A program made the position numbers and the translations under genes. Shown here piece after piece: positions 56,526 through 64,000 of a stretch of DNA of 64,000 nucleotides. The DNA lies in contig NZ_JANKHH010000007.1 in NCBI RefSeq assembly GCF_024626475.1, positions 186,001-250,000 on the forward strand, read 5' to 3'. Position 1 is the stretch's first letter; each line of letters starts with the position of its first letter. The stretch comes from Parerythrobacter lacustris. Lineage in GTDB: Bacteria > Pseudomonadota > Alphaproteobacteria > Sphingomonadales > Sphingomonadaceae. Under the pieces are notes generated by a model that saw nothing but the letters and a program-made list of their open reading frames with translations, did not search any database and was not told the DNA's origin.

Positions 56526-57500
56526 TCAGTCGGTCAGGACGCGCGGGAGCTTGAACACCATCTTTTCTTCCGTGGTGACCAGGGTCTGTTCCTCGACCAC
56601 GCGCCACTCGCCGAGCTTCTCAATCACTTCGCGGACGAGCTTTTCCGGGGCCGATGCGCCCGCTGTCAGCCCGAGTGTACCGACGCCCTCGAGCCACTCG
56701 GGCTCGATCTCCGAAGCGCGCTGGATCAGCTTGGCATCGGTACCGCATTTTTCCGACACTTCGACCAGCCGCAGCGAATTCGAGCTCTTGGGCGAACCGA
56801 TGACAAGCACAAGGTCGCAGCTGGGCGCGATTTCCTTGACCGAAGCCTGCCGGTTCGAAGTGGCATAGCAGATGTCTTCCGCCCGCGGAGCGACGATCGA
56901 GGGAAAGCGCGCCTTGAGCGCTTCCACCACCTTCGCCGTGTCATCGACCGACAGCGTCGTCTGGGTCAGGAACGAGAGATTGCTATCGTCGGCCAGGTCC
57001 AGCCCGGCGACATCCTCGACCGTTTCGACCAGTGTCATCCGACCTTCGGGCACCTGCCCCATCGTCCCGATCACTTCGGGGTGGCCGGCATGGCCGATGA
57101 AGATGATGTGCTGGCCCTTTTCGATCTGGCGTTCGGCTTGGCGATGGACCTTGCTGACCAGCGGGCATGTGGCATCGACGTAGAACAGCTTGCGTCGCTC
57201 GGCCTCGGCAGGAACCGACTTGGGAACCCCATGCGCGCTGAACACCACCGGCGCATCGTCGGGCACTTCATCGAGCTCCTCGACGAACACCGCACCCTTG
57301 GCGCGCAGTTCCTCAACCACATAGCGGTTATGGACGATTTCGTGACGGACATAGACCGGCGGCCCAAACCGCTCCAGCGCGCGCTCGACGATCTCGATCG
57401 CACGGTCGACGCCGGCACAAAACCCGCGCGGCGCGGCGATCAAAACTTTCAGAGGCGGCTTGTCGACCGCAGTCGTTTCGGACGGAAAGGGGGCATTCAT
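56526..57500 (-). CDS. ispH: 4-hydroxy-3-methylbut-2-enyl diphosphate reductase
   Basis: A 324-residue Fe-S enzyme, the last step of the MEP isoprenoid pathway. The three cluster cysteines are Cys28 (RGFCAG), Cys112 (DATCPLV) and Cys211 ([10 protein letters not shown]). [11 protein letters not shown]-like and [13 protein letters not shown] blocks are present. ATG 57500 was chosen over TTG 57506. Confidence 0.96.
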   Translation of the reverse strand: MNAPFPSETTAVDKPPLKVLIAAPRGFCAGVDRAIEIVERALERFGPPVYVRHEIVHNRYVVEELRAKGAVFVEELDEVPDDAPVVFSAHGVPKSVPAEAERRKLFYVDATCPLVSKVHRQAERQIEKGQHIIFIGHAGHPEVIGTMGQVPEGRMTLVETVEDVAGLDLADDSNLSFLTQTTLSVDDTAKVVEALKARFPSIVAPRAEDICYATSNRQASVKEIAPSCDLVLVIGSPKSSNSLRLVEVSEKCGTDAKLIQRASEIEPEWLEGVGTLGLTAGASAPEKLVREVIEKLGEWRVVEEQTLVTTEEKMVFKLPRVLTD

Positions 57501-57572
57501 GTCCAAGCCTCTAGCGCAGCCTCGCGAGGGCCGCTAGGGCCATGCCGAGCGAAATTCGAAGGACCTCCCGTA

Positions 57573-58223
57573 ATGACCGTGCGCCGCAAAATCCTCTCTG
57601 CATCGATCATGGCAGTCGCGCTGGCCGGGTGTGCCAGCGAAGGGGAACTCGTTGTCGGTGACGGGGTTGGCATTACCGCGATCCGCTCGGCGTGCCCGGC
57701 GGTCGGCATTCCGGATTACACGGGCGATGTAACGGTGTTTCGACAGGCTGGTGACAAGAGCGCCGCGAATGTCGATTTCACCGCCGCGATGACCAATCTG
57801 CGCAGCAATTGCAGCGACAGCGCCGAAAACGTCTATACCGAGGCGAGCTTCGATATCCTGGTCAGCCGCAGCGACCCGCGCGGCGCGCGTACGGTGACGG
57901 TGCCCTATTTCTCGACCGTTTTGCAGGGCGGATCGGCGGTGCAGGCCAAGCGCATCGGTTCGGTCACGGTCCAGTTCGCCGACGGGCAGGCTCGCGCCCG
58001 CGCCCAAGGCAAAGCCGGGGCCTTCGTCAACCGCGCGGCGGCGACGCTGCCGGCGGACATTCGCGAACGCATCACTCGCAAACGCAAGGCGGGCGACCCC
58101 GACGCCGCGCTCGACCCGCTGGCCGATCCGCAGGTTCGCGCCGCGCTCGACCGTGCGACTTTCGAACTGCTCATCGGTTTCCAGCTGACCGAAGACCAGC
58201 TGGCCTACAACGCCACGCGCTGA
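57573..58223 (+). CDS. Putative lipoprotein, unknown function
   Basis: A 216-residue protein with a signal peptide and lipobox LAGC (Cys20). The mature part has SACPAVGIPDYTGDVTVFRQ and NCSDSAENVYTEASFDI; the C-terminal segment is helical (ALDRATFELLIGFQLTEDQL). I do not recognise a named family. It is divergent from ispH and lies 59 bp upstream of argS. The long upstream frame is a shadow of ispH. Confidence 0.78.
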   Translation: MTVRRKILSASIMAVALAGCASEGELVVGDGVGITAIRSACPAVGIPDYTGDVTVFRQAGDKSAANVDFTAAMTNLRSNCSDSAENVYTEASFDILVSRSDPRGARTVTVPYFSTVLQGGSAVQAKRIGSVTVQFADGQARARAQGKAGAFVNRAAATLPADIRERITRKRKAGDPDAALDPLADPQVRAALDRATFELLIGFQLTEDQLAYNATR

Positions 58224-58282
58224 GGGCGACCCGCGCCTGCTGAAAGCTTGCGATTCCGGCCAATTCGGCTAGGCGCGCCTGC

Positions 58283-60028
58283 ATGTCCGATACCACCACC
58301 CTGCACGCCGGTTTCGCAGCGAAAATCCATGCCATGCTCGATGCGCTCGAGGCCGATGGCGCATTGCCGCAGGGCGTCTCGCGCGCGAATGTGACGGTCG
58401 AACCGCCGCGCGATCCTTCGCACGGCGATCTGGCGACCAACGCCGCCATGGTGCTGGCGAAGCCCGCCGCCACCAACCCGCGCGACCTGGCAAGTAAACT
58501 GGTCGAGAAGCTCGTCGCCGATCCTTCGGTTGAGAGCGCGGAAATTGCCGGGCCGGGTTTCATCAACCTGCGTCTGTCGCGCGGAATCTGGTTGCAGGAA
58601 CTCGCGGCAATCGCCTCGCTGGGCAATGACTACGGACGTTCGACCATCGGCGGCGGATCGCGGGTCAATGTCGAGTATGTTTCGGCCAACCCGACGGGAC
58701 CGATGCATATGGGCCATTGCCGCGGCGCAGTTGTCGGCGATGCGCTTGCCGCATTGCTCGAACATGTCGGTTATGCGGTCACCCGCGAATACTACGTCAA
58801 CGATGCCGGCGGCCAGGTCGATGTGCTCGCCCGTTCGGCCTACCTGCGCTACCTCGAAGCGCTGGGCGGGGATATCGGCGAGATACCCGAAGGCCTCTAT
58901 CCCGGCGATTACCTCGTTCCGGTCGGTCAATACCTCGCGAAGGAGTTGGGCGAGCGTTACCGCGACCGGCCCGAGGACGAGTGGCTGCCGGTCTTCCGCG
59001 CCGAAGCGGTCGCGCAGATGATGGAGCTGATCAAGTCGGACCTTGCTCTGCTCGGTATCCACCACGACCTGTTCTCGTCCGAAGCCGCGCTGCAGGCAGC
59101 GGGCAAGCCCGAAGCGGCGGAGGCATGGCTCAGGCAGCACGAACTGGTCTACGACGGCGTGCTGGAGGCACCCAAGGGCAAGACCCCGGAAGACTGGGAG
59201 CCGGTCGAGCTGCCGCTGTTCCGCTCGACCCGGTTCGGTGACGATCAGGATCGTCCGATCAGGAAGTCGGATGGCAGCTGGACCTATTTCGGCGCTGACC
59301 TCGCCTATCACATGCAGAAGGCGGAGCACGCCGATGCACTGATCGATATCTGGGGGGCAGACCACGCGGGCACCGTCAAACGGATCAAGGCCGCCGTTGC
59401 TGCGCTGTCGGAGGGAGAGGGCAAGCCGATCCCGTTCGACGTCAAGCTGGTGCAGATGGTCCAGCTGATGCGGGCGGGGGAGCCGGTGAAGATGTCCAAA
59501 CGCTCGGGCAATTTCATCACCATCGCCGATATGGTCGAGGAAGTTGGCAAGGACGTGGTCCGCTTCACCATGCTGACCCGCAAACCCGAAGCGCAGATGG
59601 ATTTCGACTTCGCCAAGGTGGTCGAGGCATCGAAGGACAATCCGGTGTTTTATGTGCAATATGCCCATGCGCGCATTCACTCGACCCTGCGCAAGGCGGC
59701 GGTGGAGGGGATCGGCCCATCCGATGGCTCGCTCGATCGCCTCGGCGCAGAGGAACTGGCACTGGTTAAGGAAGCCGCACAATTCCCGCGTATCGTGGAA
59801 GCAGCAGCCAAGGCGCGCGAGCCGCACCGGATCGCATTCTACCTGTACGACCTCGCAGGAGCCTTCCATGCATTCTGGAACCTCGGCAATGACGACCCGA
59901 CGAAGCGGGTCATCCTGACACAGGATGTTGAATTGACCGGTGCGAGGCTTTTCCTCGCGACCCAGATAGGGCAGGTTATCCGCAATGGGCTCGCCCTGCT
60001 CGGGGTCGATGCCGTGGAGGAGATGTAG
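58283..60028 (+). CDS. argS: Arginine--tRNA ligase
   Basis: A 581-residue class I synthetase. The N-terminal add-1 domain is present, HMGH (HIGH type) at residues 142-145 in ANPTGPMHMGH, KMSKR at 403-407 and a DALR C-terminal domain with ARIHSTLRKA. Length is normal. It begins the conserved order argS - SPOR - nagZ - scpA - scpB - tat. Confidence 0.97.
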   Translation: MSDTTTLHAGFAAKIHAMLDALEADGALPQGVSRANVTVEPPRDPSHGDLATNAAMVLAKPAATNPRDLASKLVEKLVADPSVESAEIAGPGFINLRLSRGIWLQELAAIASLGNDYGRSTIGGGSRVNVEYVSANPTGPMHMGHCRGAVVGDALAALLEHVGYAVTREYYVNDAGGQVDVLARSAYLRYLEALGGDIGEIPEGLYPGDYLVPVGQYLAKELGERYRDRPEDEWLPVFRAEAVAQMMELIKSDLALLGIHHDLFSSEAALQAAGKPEAAEAWLRQHELVYDGVLEAPKGKTPEDWEPVELPLFRSTRFGDDQDRPIRKSDGSWTYFGADLAYHMQKAEHADALIDIWGADHAGTVKRIKAAVAALSEGEGKPIPFDVKLVQMVQLMRAGEPVKMSKRSGNFITIADMVEEVGKDVVRFTMLTRKPEAQMDFDFAKVVEASKDNPVFYVQYAHARIHSTLRKAAVEGIGPSDGSLDRLGAEELALVKEAAQFPRIVEAAAKAREPHRIAFYLYDLAGAFHAFWNLGNDDPTKRVILTQDVELTGARLFLATQIGQVIRNGLALLGVDAVEEM

Positions 60029-60031
60029 GTC

Positions 60032-60736
60032 ATGAGCATGATCGACGGGCGCAATGACGATGATCTTGCGGATGATGTGGTGGAGCAGGAACTCGAACTC
60101 GCCGATGACGAGGAAAGCCTGCCATGGCTCGATTCCGACTATGAAGATGAAGAAGAGGGCGGCTACGATACCGGGCGGCTGATCGGGATCGCCATGCTCG
60201 GCTTGCTCGTCATCGGGCTCGGTGCGGTCGGGTTCTGGCTCTTCAACAATCGCGGGCCCGATCCCGAGCTGGTCGCCGACGGGAGCACCATCGAAGCACC
60301 GGCTGGCCCGATCAAGGAACGGCCGGATGATGCCGGGGGCAAGCAGTTCGAAGGCACTGGCAATGTCGCCCCGGCAGTGGGCGAAGGCGAAACCCGCGAA
60401 GGCCGCTTGGCAGACGGATCGGATCCGAAGCCGAGCATCGATGCAGCTGTCAGCACGACAGGGAAGCCGGCTGCGACTGCCACGCAGGCGGCATCGGCCG
60501 GCGGCGTAGGCGTTCAGGTTGGCGCATTCTCTTCGCGCGAGAGTGCGGAAGCGGGATGGGCGACCCTCACTCGCAAGAGCGCGCGACTGTCCGGCGTCAG
60601 CCATCGCGTCGAACAGGCACAGGTCGATGGCAGCACAGTTTACCGGCTTCAGGCAGTGGGGGGCGACCTCGCCTCGGCCCGCGCATTGTGCAATGCGCTG
60701 AAGGCCGAAGGGATCGCCTGCCAGGTCAAGCCGTGA
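60032..60736 (+). CDS. SPOR-domain membrane protein
   Basis: A 234-residue protein with an acidic cytoplasmic N-terminus (residues 1-47), one transmembrane helix (49-70), a long Gly/Pro/Ala/Thr-rich periplasmic linker and a C-terminal SPOR domain (about 158-233; GVQVGAFSSRESAEAGWATL, STVYRLQAVG). SPOR domains bind denuded peptidoglycan at the division septum. ATG 60032 starts three bases after argS, with GGAGGAG upstream. Its place before nagZ links it to the cell wall. Confidence 0.92.
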   Translation: MSMIDGRNDDDLADDVVEQELELADDEESLPWLDSDYEDEEEGGYDTGRLIGIAMLGLLVIGLGAVGFWLFNNRGPDPELVADGSTIEAPAGPIKERPDDAGGKQFEGTGNVAPAVGEGETREGRLADGSDPKPSIDAAVSTTGKPAATATQAASAGGVGVQVGAFSSRESAEAGWATLTRKSARLSGVSHRVEQAQVDGSTVYRLQAVGGDLASARALCNALKAEGIACQVKP

Positions 60737-60810
60737 CCGCCGCCTGATTTTCCACATGCGCGAGGCAGGCCTGCTTGCTTCGCCCGCATCGAGATGCGAC
60801 GCTCGGCCCC

Positions 60811-61830
60811 ATGACGCCCGCCATCTTCGGGATTGCCGGTAAGACCTTGTCTGCCGATGAGCGCGCCTTCTTCACCGAGGCGGACCCGGCGGGCTATATC
60901 CTGTTCGGCCGCAATTGCGAAACGCCGGACCAGCTGCGTGCGCTGACCGACGATCTGCGCAGCATACACGGGCGTGAACGTCTGCTCATCTCGATCGACC
61001 AGGAAGGCGGCCGGGTGGCGCGACTGCGGCCGCCGCACTGGTCGGGGTTTCCCTCGGGCGAAGCATTCGACCGCCTGTACCGCCTTGCTCCTGCAAGCGC
61101 GATCGAGGCGGCGCGGGCCAATGCAGAGGCTATGGGCATCGAACTCGCGCAGGCCGGCATCACGGTCGACTGCCATCCTCCGCTCGACGTGCGCCAACCG
61201 GGCGCGCATGACGTGATCGGCGACCGCGCTCTGGGTTCGGAACCGATGCAGGTCGCGGCCTTGGGCAGAGCGATCCTCGACGGGCTGGCGCGGGCCGGGG
61301 TGGCCGGATGCATCAAGCATATGCCGGGCCATGGGCGGACCATGACCGATACGCACAAGGAAATGCCGACCGTTACCGCCAGCGATGAAGAACTGGAACA
61401 GGATATCGCCCCGTTCAAGGCGCTCAATTCGGCACCGATCGGGATGACCGGGCATTTGCTGTTCACCGCGTGGGATGCGGAGAACCCGGCCACGCTTTCG
61501 AGCTTTGTGATCGAGGAAATCATCCGCAAGCGGATCGGCTTCGACGGATTGCTGCTGACCGATGACATCGACATGGAAGCGCTCGACGGCACCGTTCCCG
61601 AACGCTCGGAGCGCGCCATCGCCGCCGGATGCGATATCGTGCTCAATTGCTGGGCCAAGATTGAAGACATGACCGCCATCGTCGAACGCTTGCCGGGCAT
61701 GAGCGACAGGACCGCAGCGAGGCTTGATGCGGCGCTCGCGGACACCCGCATTTCTGCCGCTGCATCCGACAAGCACGAACTCCTCGCCAAGCGGGACAGC
61801 TTGCTTGCCTTGGTCGAGCAGGCGGCATGA
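60811..61830 (+). CDS. nagZ: Beta-N-acetylhexosaminidase NagZ (GH3)
   Basis: A 339-residue GH3 enzyme of peptidoglycan recycling. SIDQEGGRVARLRPPHW near residue 61, the catalytic-loop motif KHMPGHGRTMTDTHKEMP and the nucleophile Asp in LTDDIDMEAL identify it. ATG 60811 gives the canonical MTPAIFGIAG; a longer frame was rejected. Its stop overlaps scpA (ATGA). Confidence 0.95.
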   Translation: MTPAIFGIAGKTLSADERAFFTEADPAGYILFGRNCETPDQLRALTDDLRSIHGRERLLISIDQEGGRVARLRPPHWSGFPSGEAFDRLYRLAPASAIEAARANAEAMGIELAQAGITVDCHPPLDVRQPGAHDVIGDRALGSEPMQVAALGRAILDGLARAGVAGCIKHMPGHGRTMTDTHKEMPTVTASDEELEQDIAPFKALNSAPIGMTGHLLFTAWDAENPATLSSFVIEEIIRKRIGFDGLLLTDDIDMEALDGTVPERSERAIAAGCDIVLNCWAKIEDMTAIVERLPGMSDRTAARLDAALADTRISAAASDKHELLAKRDSLLALVEQAA

Positions 61831-62630
61831 CCGGGGAACCGCTGATGCTTTCCGGTACCGGCCGCTCGTCGGACGAGGACTGGGTCGAGGCACCCGCTGC
61901 GTCCGAGGACAATCCTCTCTACCTCGAACTCGACGGGTGGGAAGGCCCGCTCGACCTGCTGCTCGACCTCGCAAGGCGGCAGAAAGTCGATCTGCGCGCT
62001 ATTTCGATCCTCGCGCTGGTTGACCAGTATCTCGGCTACATCGAGACCGCCGAGGCGCTCAAGCTCGAACTGGCAGCAGACTATCTCGTGATGGCGGCAT
62101 GGCTGGCCTATCTCAAATCGGCCATGCTCCTGCCCAAGGAAGAGCAGGAGGACCCGAGCCCCGAAGAACTCGCAATGCGTCTCCAGCTCCGTCTGCAACG
62201 CCTCGGCGCGATGCGCGAGGCGGCGGCAAGGCTGTTGGCGCGCGACCGGCTCGGCCGCGATGTCTTTCTGCGGGCTGCACCGGAGGGGCTGCGCACCGAT
62301 CGCAAAATCCTGTGGCAGTGTGACTGGTATGCGCTGGTGCAGGGCTATGGCCGGGTCAAGGCGCGGACGGCCCCGGCGATCCACATGGTGCGCGAACGCC
62401 CGGTGATGACGCTCGACAGCGCGCTCCAGCGGGTATCGGCGATGCTCGGCGTGACGCTCGACTGGATGACGCTCGAGCAGTTCCTTCCGCCGCATGCCGA
62501 CCCGCGCCTGCGGCGCTCCGCTATGGCGTCGAGTTTCGTTGCAGCGCTGGAATTGGCGCGGCTCGGCAAGGCGGAGATTGCCCAGGACGAGGTGTTCGGA
62601 CCGATGCGCCTGCGCAGGGTGACCGCATGA
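61827..62630 (+). CDS. scpA: Segregation and condensation protein ScpA
   Basis: A 267-residue kleisin of the SMC-ScpAB complex. LDGWEGPLDLLLDLARRQKV, the central YLVMAAWLAYLKSAMLLP and the C-terminal winged-helix VAALELARLGKAEIAQ are typical. It overlaps nagZ and scpB by ATGA. Confidence 0.95.
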   Translation: MTGEPLMLSGTGRSSDEDWVEAPAASEDNPLYLELDGWEGPLDLLLDLARRQKVDLRAISILALVDQYLGYIETAEALKLELAADYLVMAAWLAYLKSAMLLPKEEQEDPSPEELAMRLQLRLQRLGAMREAAARLLARDRLGRDVFLRAAPEGLRTDRKILWQCDWYALVQGYGRVKARTAPAIHMVRERPVMTLDSALQRVSAMLGVTLDWMTLEQFLPPHADPRLRRSAMASSFVAALELARLGKAEIAQDEVFGPMRLRRVTA

Positions 62631-63268
62631 GCGCGGTGCCCGACGATCTGGAGCGCGCGGTCGAAGCGACCCTGTTCGCCACCGAGGAAGCGATGACCGC
62701 AGAGGCGATCGCCGGTCACCTTGGCGATGCGGAAGTCGGCGCGGTGCGCGATGCGCTCGGCTCGCTGCAAGCGCATTATGCGCGGCGGGGTATCCAGCTG
62801 GTCGAGCGGGCCAAGCGGTGGCATTTCCAGACCGCGCCCGATCTGGCCCACCTGCTGCGGCGCGAGCGCGAGCAGGTGCGCCGCCTCAGCCGCGCGGCGA
62901 CCGAAGTCCTGGCGATTATCGCCTATCACGAACCCGTCAGCCGCGCGGAAATCGAATCGATCCGCGGGGTGCAGACATCGGCGGGAACGCTCGATGTTCT
63001 GATGGAGGCCGGCTGGGTGCGAGTCGCTGGCAGGCGCGAGGTGCCCGGCCGCCCGGTGATCTATGCCACGACGCCCGACTTCCTCCAGCACTTCGGCCTC
63101 TCATCGCGCAAAGACCTTCCTGGCCTCGATGAACTGCGCGCCTCCGGCCTGCTCGATCCGGTCGATGATGCGTTCGACGCGATGATGATCGAGGATTCCG
63201 CTGTCGATGATGCTGCCCAGCCGCCGAATGACGATAGCGAAGACGACGAATTGCGACACGGCACTTAG
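62627..63268 (+). CDS. scpB: Segregation and condensation protein ScpB
   Basis: A 213-residue protein with two winged-helix domains: LERAVEATLFATEEAMTAEA and LSRAATEVLAIIAYHEPVSR, then the RGVQTSAGTLDVLMEAGWV block. It partners ScpA and SMC in chromosome condensation. It is coupled to scpA by an ATGA overlap. Confidence 0.95.
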   Translation: MSAVPDDLERAVEATLFATEEAMTAEAIAGHLGDAEVGAVRDALGSLQAHYARRGIQLVERAKRWHFQTAPDLAHLLRREREQVRRLSRAATEVLAIIAYHEPVSRAEIESIRGVQTSAGTLDVLMEAGWVRVAGRREVPGRPVIYATTPDFLQHFGLSSRKDLPGLDELRASGLLDPVDDAFDAMMIEDSAVDDAAQPPNDDSEDDELRHGT

Positions 63269-63333
63269 AAGCGCCGCTGGCGCTCGCCCCCGATAGTCCC
63301 TATATTGCTTCCGACTTATTCGAAAGGTGCACC

Positions 63334-63570
63334 ATGTCGCTCGGCCCCTGGCAGATCATTATCATCGCCCTCGTCATCCTCGTCCTGTTCGGGCGTGGGC
63401 GGATTTCCGAAATGATGGGCGATTTCGGTAAGGGAATCAAAAGCTTCAAAGAGGGCGTGGCGGATACGGACAGCAAGTCTGCCGCGCCGTCACCGCGGAT
63501 CGAGGGGCCAGCGGAAAATGGCACTGTCGATCCCGTGAAGCAGCCCGATAGCTCCGACACTCCGCGCTAA
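63334..63570 (+). CDS. tatA: Sec-independent protein translocase TatA
   Basis: A 78-residue protein with one N-terminal helix (about 6-20), then FGRGRISEMMGDFGKGIKSF, the amphipathic helix that defines TatA, and a polar tail. It forms the Tat translocation pore. A GAAAGGTG ribosome-binding site precedes the ATG. Confidence 0.95.
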   Translation: MSLGPWQIIIIALVILVLFGRGRISEMMGDFGKGIKSFKEGVADTDSKSAAPSPRIEGPAENGTVDPVKQPDSSDTPR

Positions 63571-63591
63571 CCTCGGCGAGAGTCGCCGCTT

Positions 63592-63942
63592 ATGTTCGAA
63601 ATCGGCGCAAGCGAACTGCTGGTAATCGTGGTTGTCGCGATCCTCGTCATCGGACCGAAGGACATGCCCGCAGCCTTGCGCGCAGCCGGCCGCTGGGTCG
63701 GTAAGATTCGCCGCACTTCCGCGCATTTTCGGGCTGGCTTCGATGCCATGGTGCGCGAGGCCGAGCTGGAAGAGATGGAGCGAAAGTGGAAGGAGCAGAA
63801 CGCGCAAATCATGGCGCAGACGCCGAAGGACGAGATGGCTCCGCTGCCGGAGGCCACGTCAGCATCTGCCGAAGCAGCCATCGATACGGCGGAAACTGCA
63901 GCCAATCCTACTCCGACAAAGCCCCCCGTGGGTGACGAGTAG
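63592..63942 (+). CDS. tatB: Sec-independent protein translocase TatB
   Basis: A 116-residue protein. Helix at residues 8-22 with the conserved IGPKDMPAALRAAGRW and a longer amphipathic helix than TatA, then a charged segment (AELEEMERKWKEQ) and a Thr/Pro/Ala tail. It forms the receptor complex with TatC. Confidence 0.94.
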   Translation: MFEIGASELLVIVVVAILVIGPKDMPAALRAAGRWVGKIRRTSAHFRAGFDAMVREAELEEMERKWKEQNAQIMAQTPKDEMAPLPEATSASAEAAIDTAETAANPTPTKPPVGDE

Positions 63943-63944
63943 GG

Positions 63945-64000
63945 ATGGCGCTCAAGCTTTCCGATATCGATGAGACTCAGGCTCCGCTGATCGACCATCT
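63945..64000 (+). CDS. tatC: Sec-independent protein translocase TatC, partial
   Basis: Starts at ATG 63945 two bases after the tatB stop, with AGGG near. The visible residues MALKLSDIDETQAPLIDHL end in the DHL that precedes the conserved ELR of TatC. The rest lies beyond the window. Assignment rests largely on position. Confidence 0.8.
   Translation, partial: MALKLSDIDETQAPLIDH

Overview
The window is a chromosomal segment of a high-GC alphaproteobacterium. Sphingomonadales, most likely family Erythrobacteraceae (Erythrobacter/Qipengyuania-like), is the best fit. The reasons are two large TonB-dependent receptors with the IVVTGSRI-type N-terminus, an Atp12 F1-ATPase chaperone, GatCAB for indirect aminoacylation, a compact Tad pilus locus, and the run argS - SPOR protein - nagZ - scpA - scpB - tatABC. 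This assignment is inferred from gene content; no rRNA, tRNA, phage, IS element or CRISPR array was found.

Layout. 1-3.4 kb (minus): an MtfA-like peptidase (cut by the window edge) and valS. 3.5-7.06 kb (plus): an Mla-type lipid transporter (MlaE-MlaF-MlaD plus an auxiliary lipoprotein). 7.06-10.8 kb (minus): an overlapping run crcB - rluC - paiB - HAD phosphatase - small membrane protein - atp12. 11-19.97 kb (plus): rpsU, a lipid-anchor-free FKBP isomerase, a DUF4153 membrane protein, and gatC/gatA/gatB interrupted by a repeat and by a vapBC toxin-antitoxin module, then a GFA-family protein, trmL and a secreted protein. 20-25.7 kb (minus): a small beta-rich protein, an M16 peptidase and a penicillin-acylase homologue. 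25.75-30 kb (plus): an exported M17 aminopeptidase and clpB with an RpoH-like promoter. 30.4-37.7 kb: two TonB-dependent receptors separated by a minus-strand periplasmic protein. 38-41.4 kb (minus): two 2OG-Fe(II) oxygenases and a methyltransferase in one translationally coupled unit. 41.5-45.2 kb (plus): a thiolase / SDR / crotonase / MarR set for acyl-CoA breakdown. 45.3-52.6 kb (minus): Tad pilus genes cpaA-B-C-D-E-tadB-tadC, without cpaF. 52.7-55 kb (plus): an alpha/beta hydrolase, a DAO-type oxidase and a YegP-like protein. 55-57.5 kb (minus): rnhA, thrB and ispH. 57.6-64 kb (plus): a lipoprotein, argS, a SPOR protein, nagZ, scpA, scpB, tatA, tatB and the start of tatC.

The most notable structures lie between and inside housekeeping genes. 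(1) The vapBC module sits exactly at the 5' end of gatB. A decayed copy of the first ~75 bp of gatB remains upstream of it (15841-15925), so the module appears to have split the gat operon and left a duplicated gene start. (2) A small palindromic repeat lies in frame inside valS (1848-1872). Its twin at 43671-43695 differs only by a compensatory base-pair swap. Other dispersed repeats form the start of rluC and abut the start codon of gatA. (3) An exported aminopeptidase has a good ribosome-binding site followed by ATC rather than ATG. (4) The Tad locus lacks its ATPase gene and pilin gene in this window. Otherwise most of the region is ordinary core-genome content.
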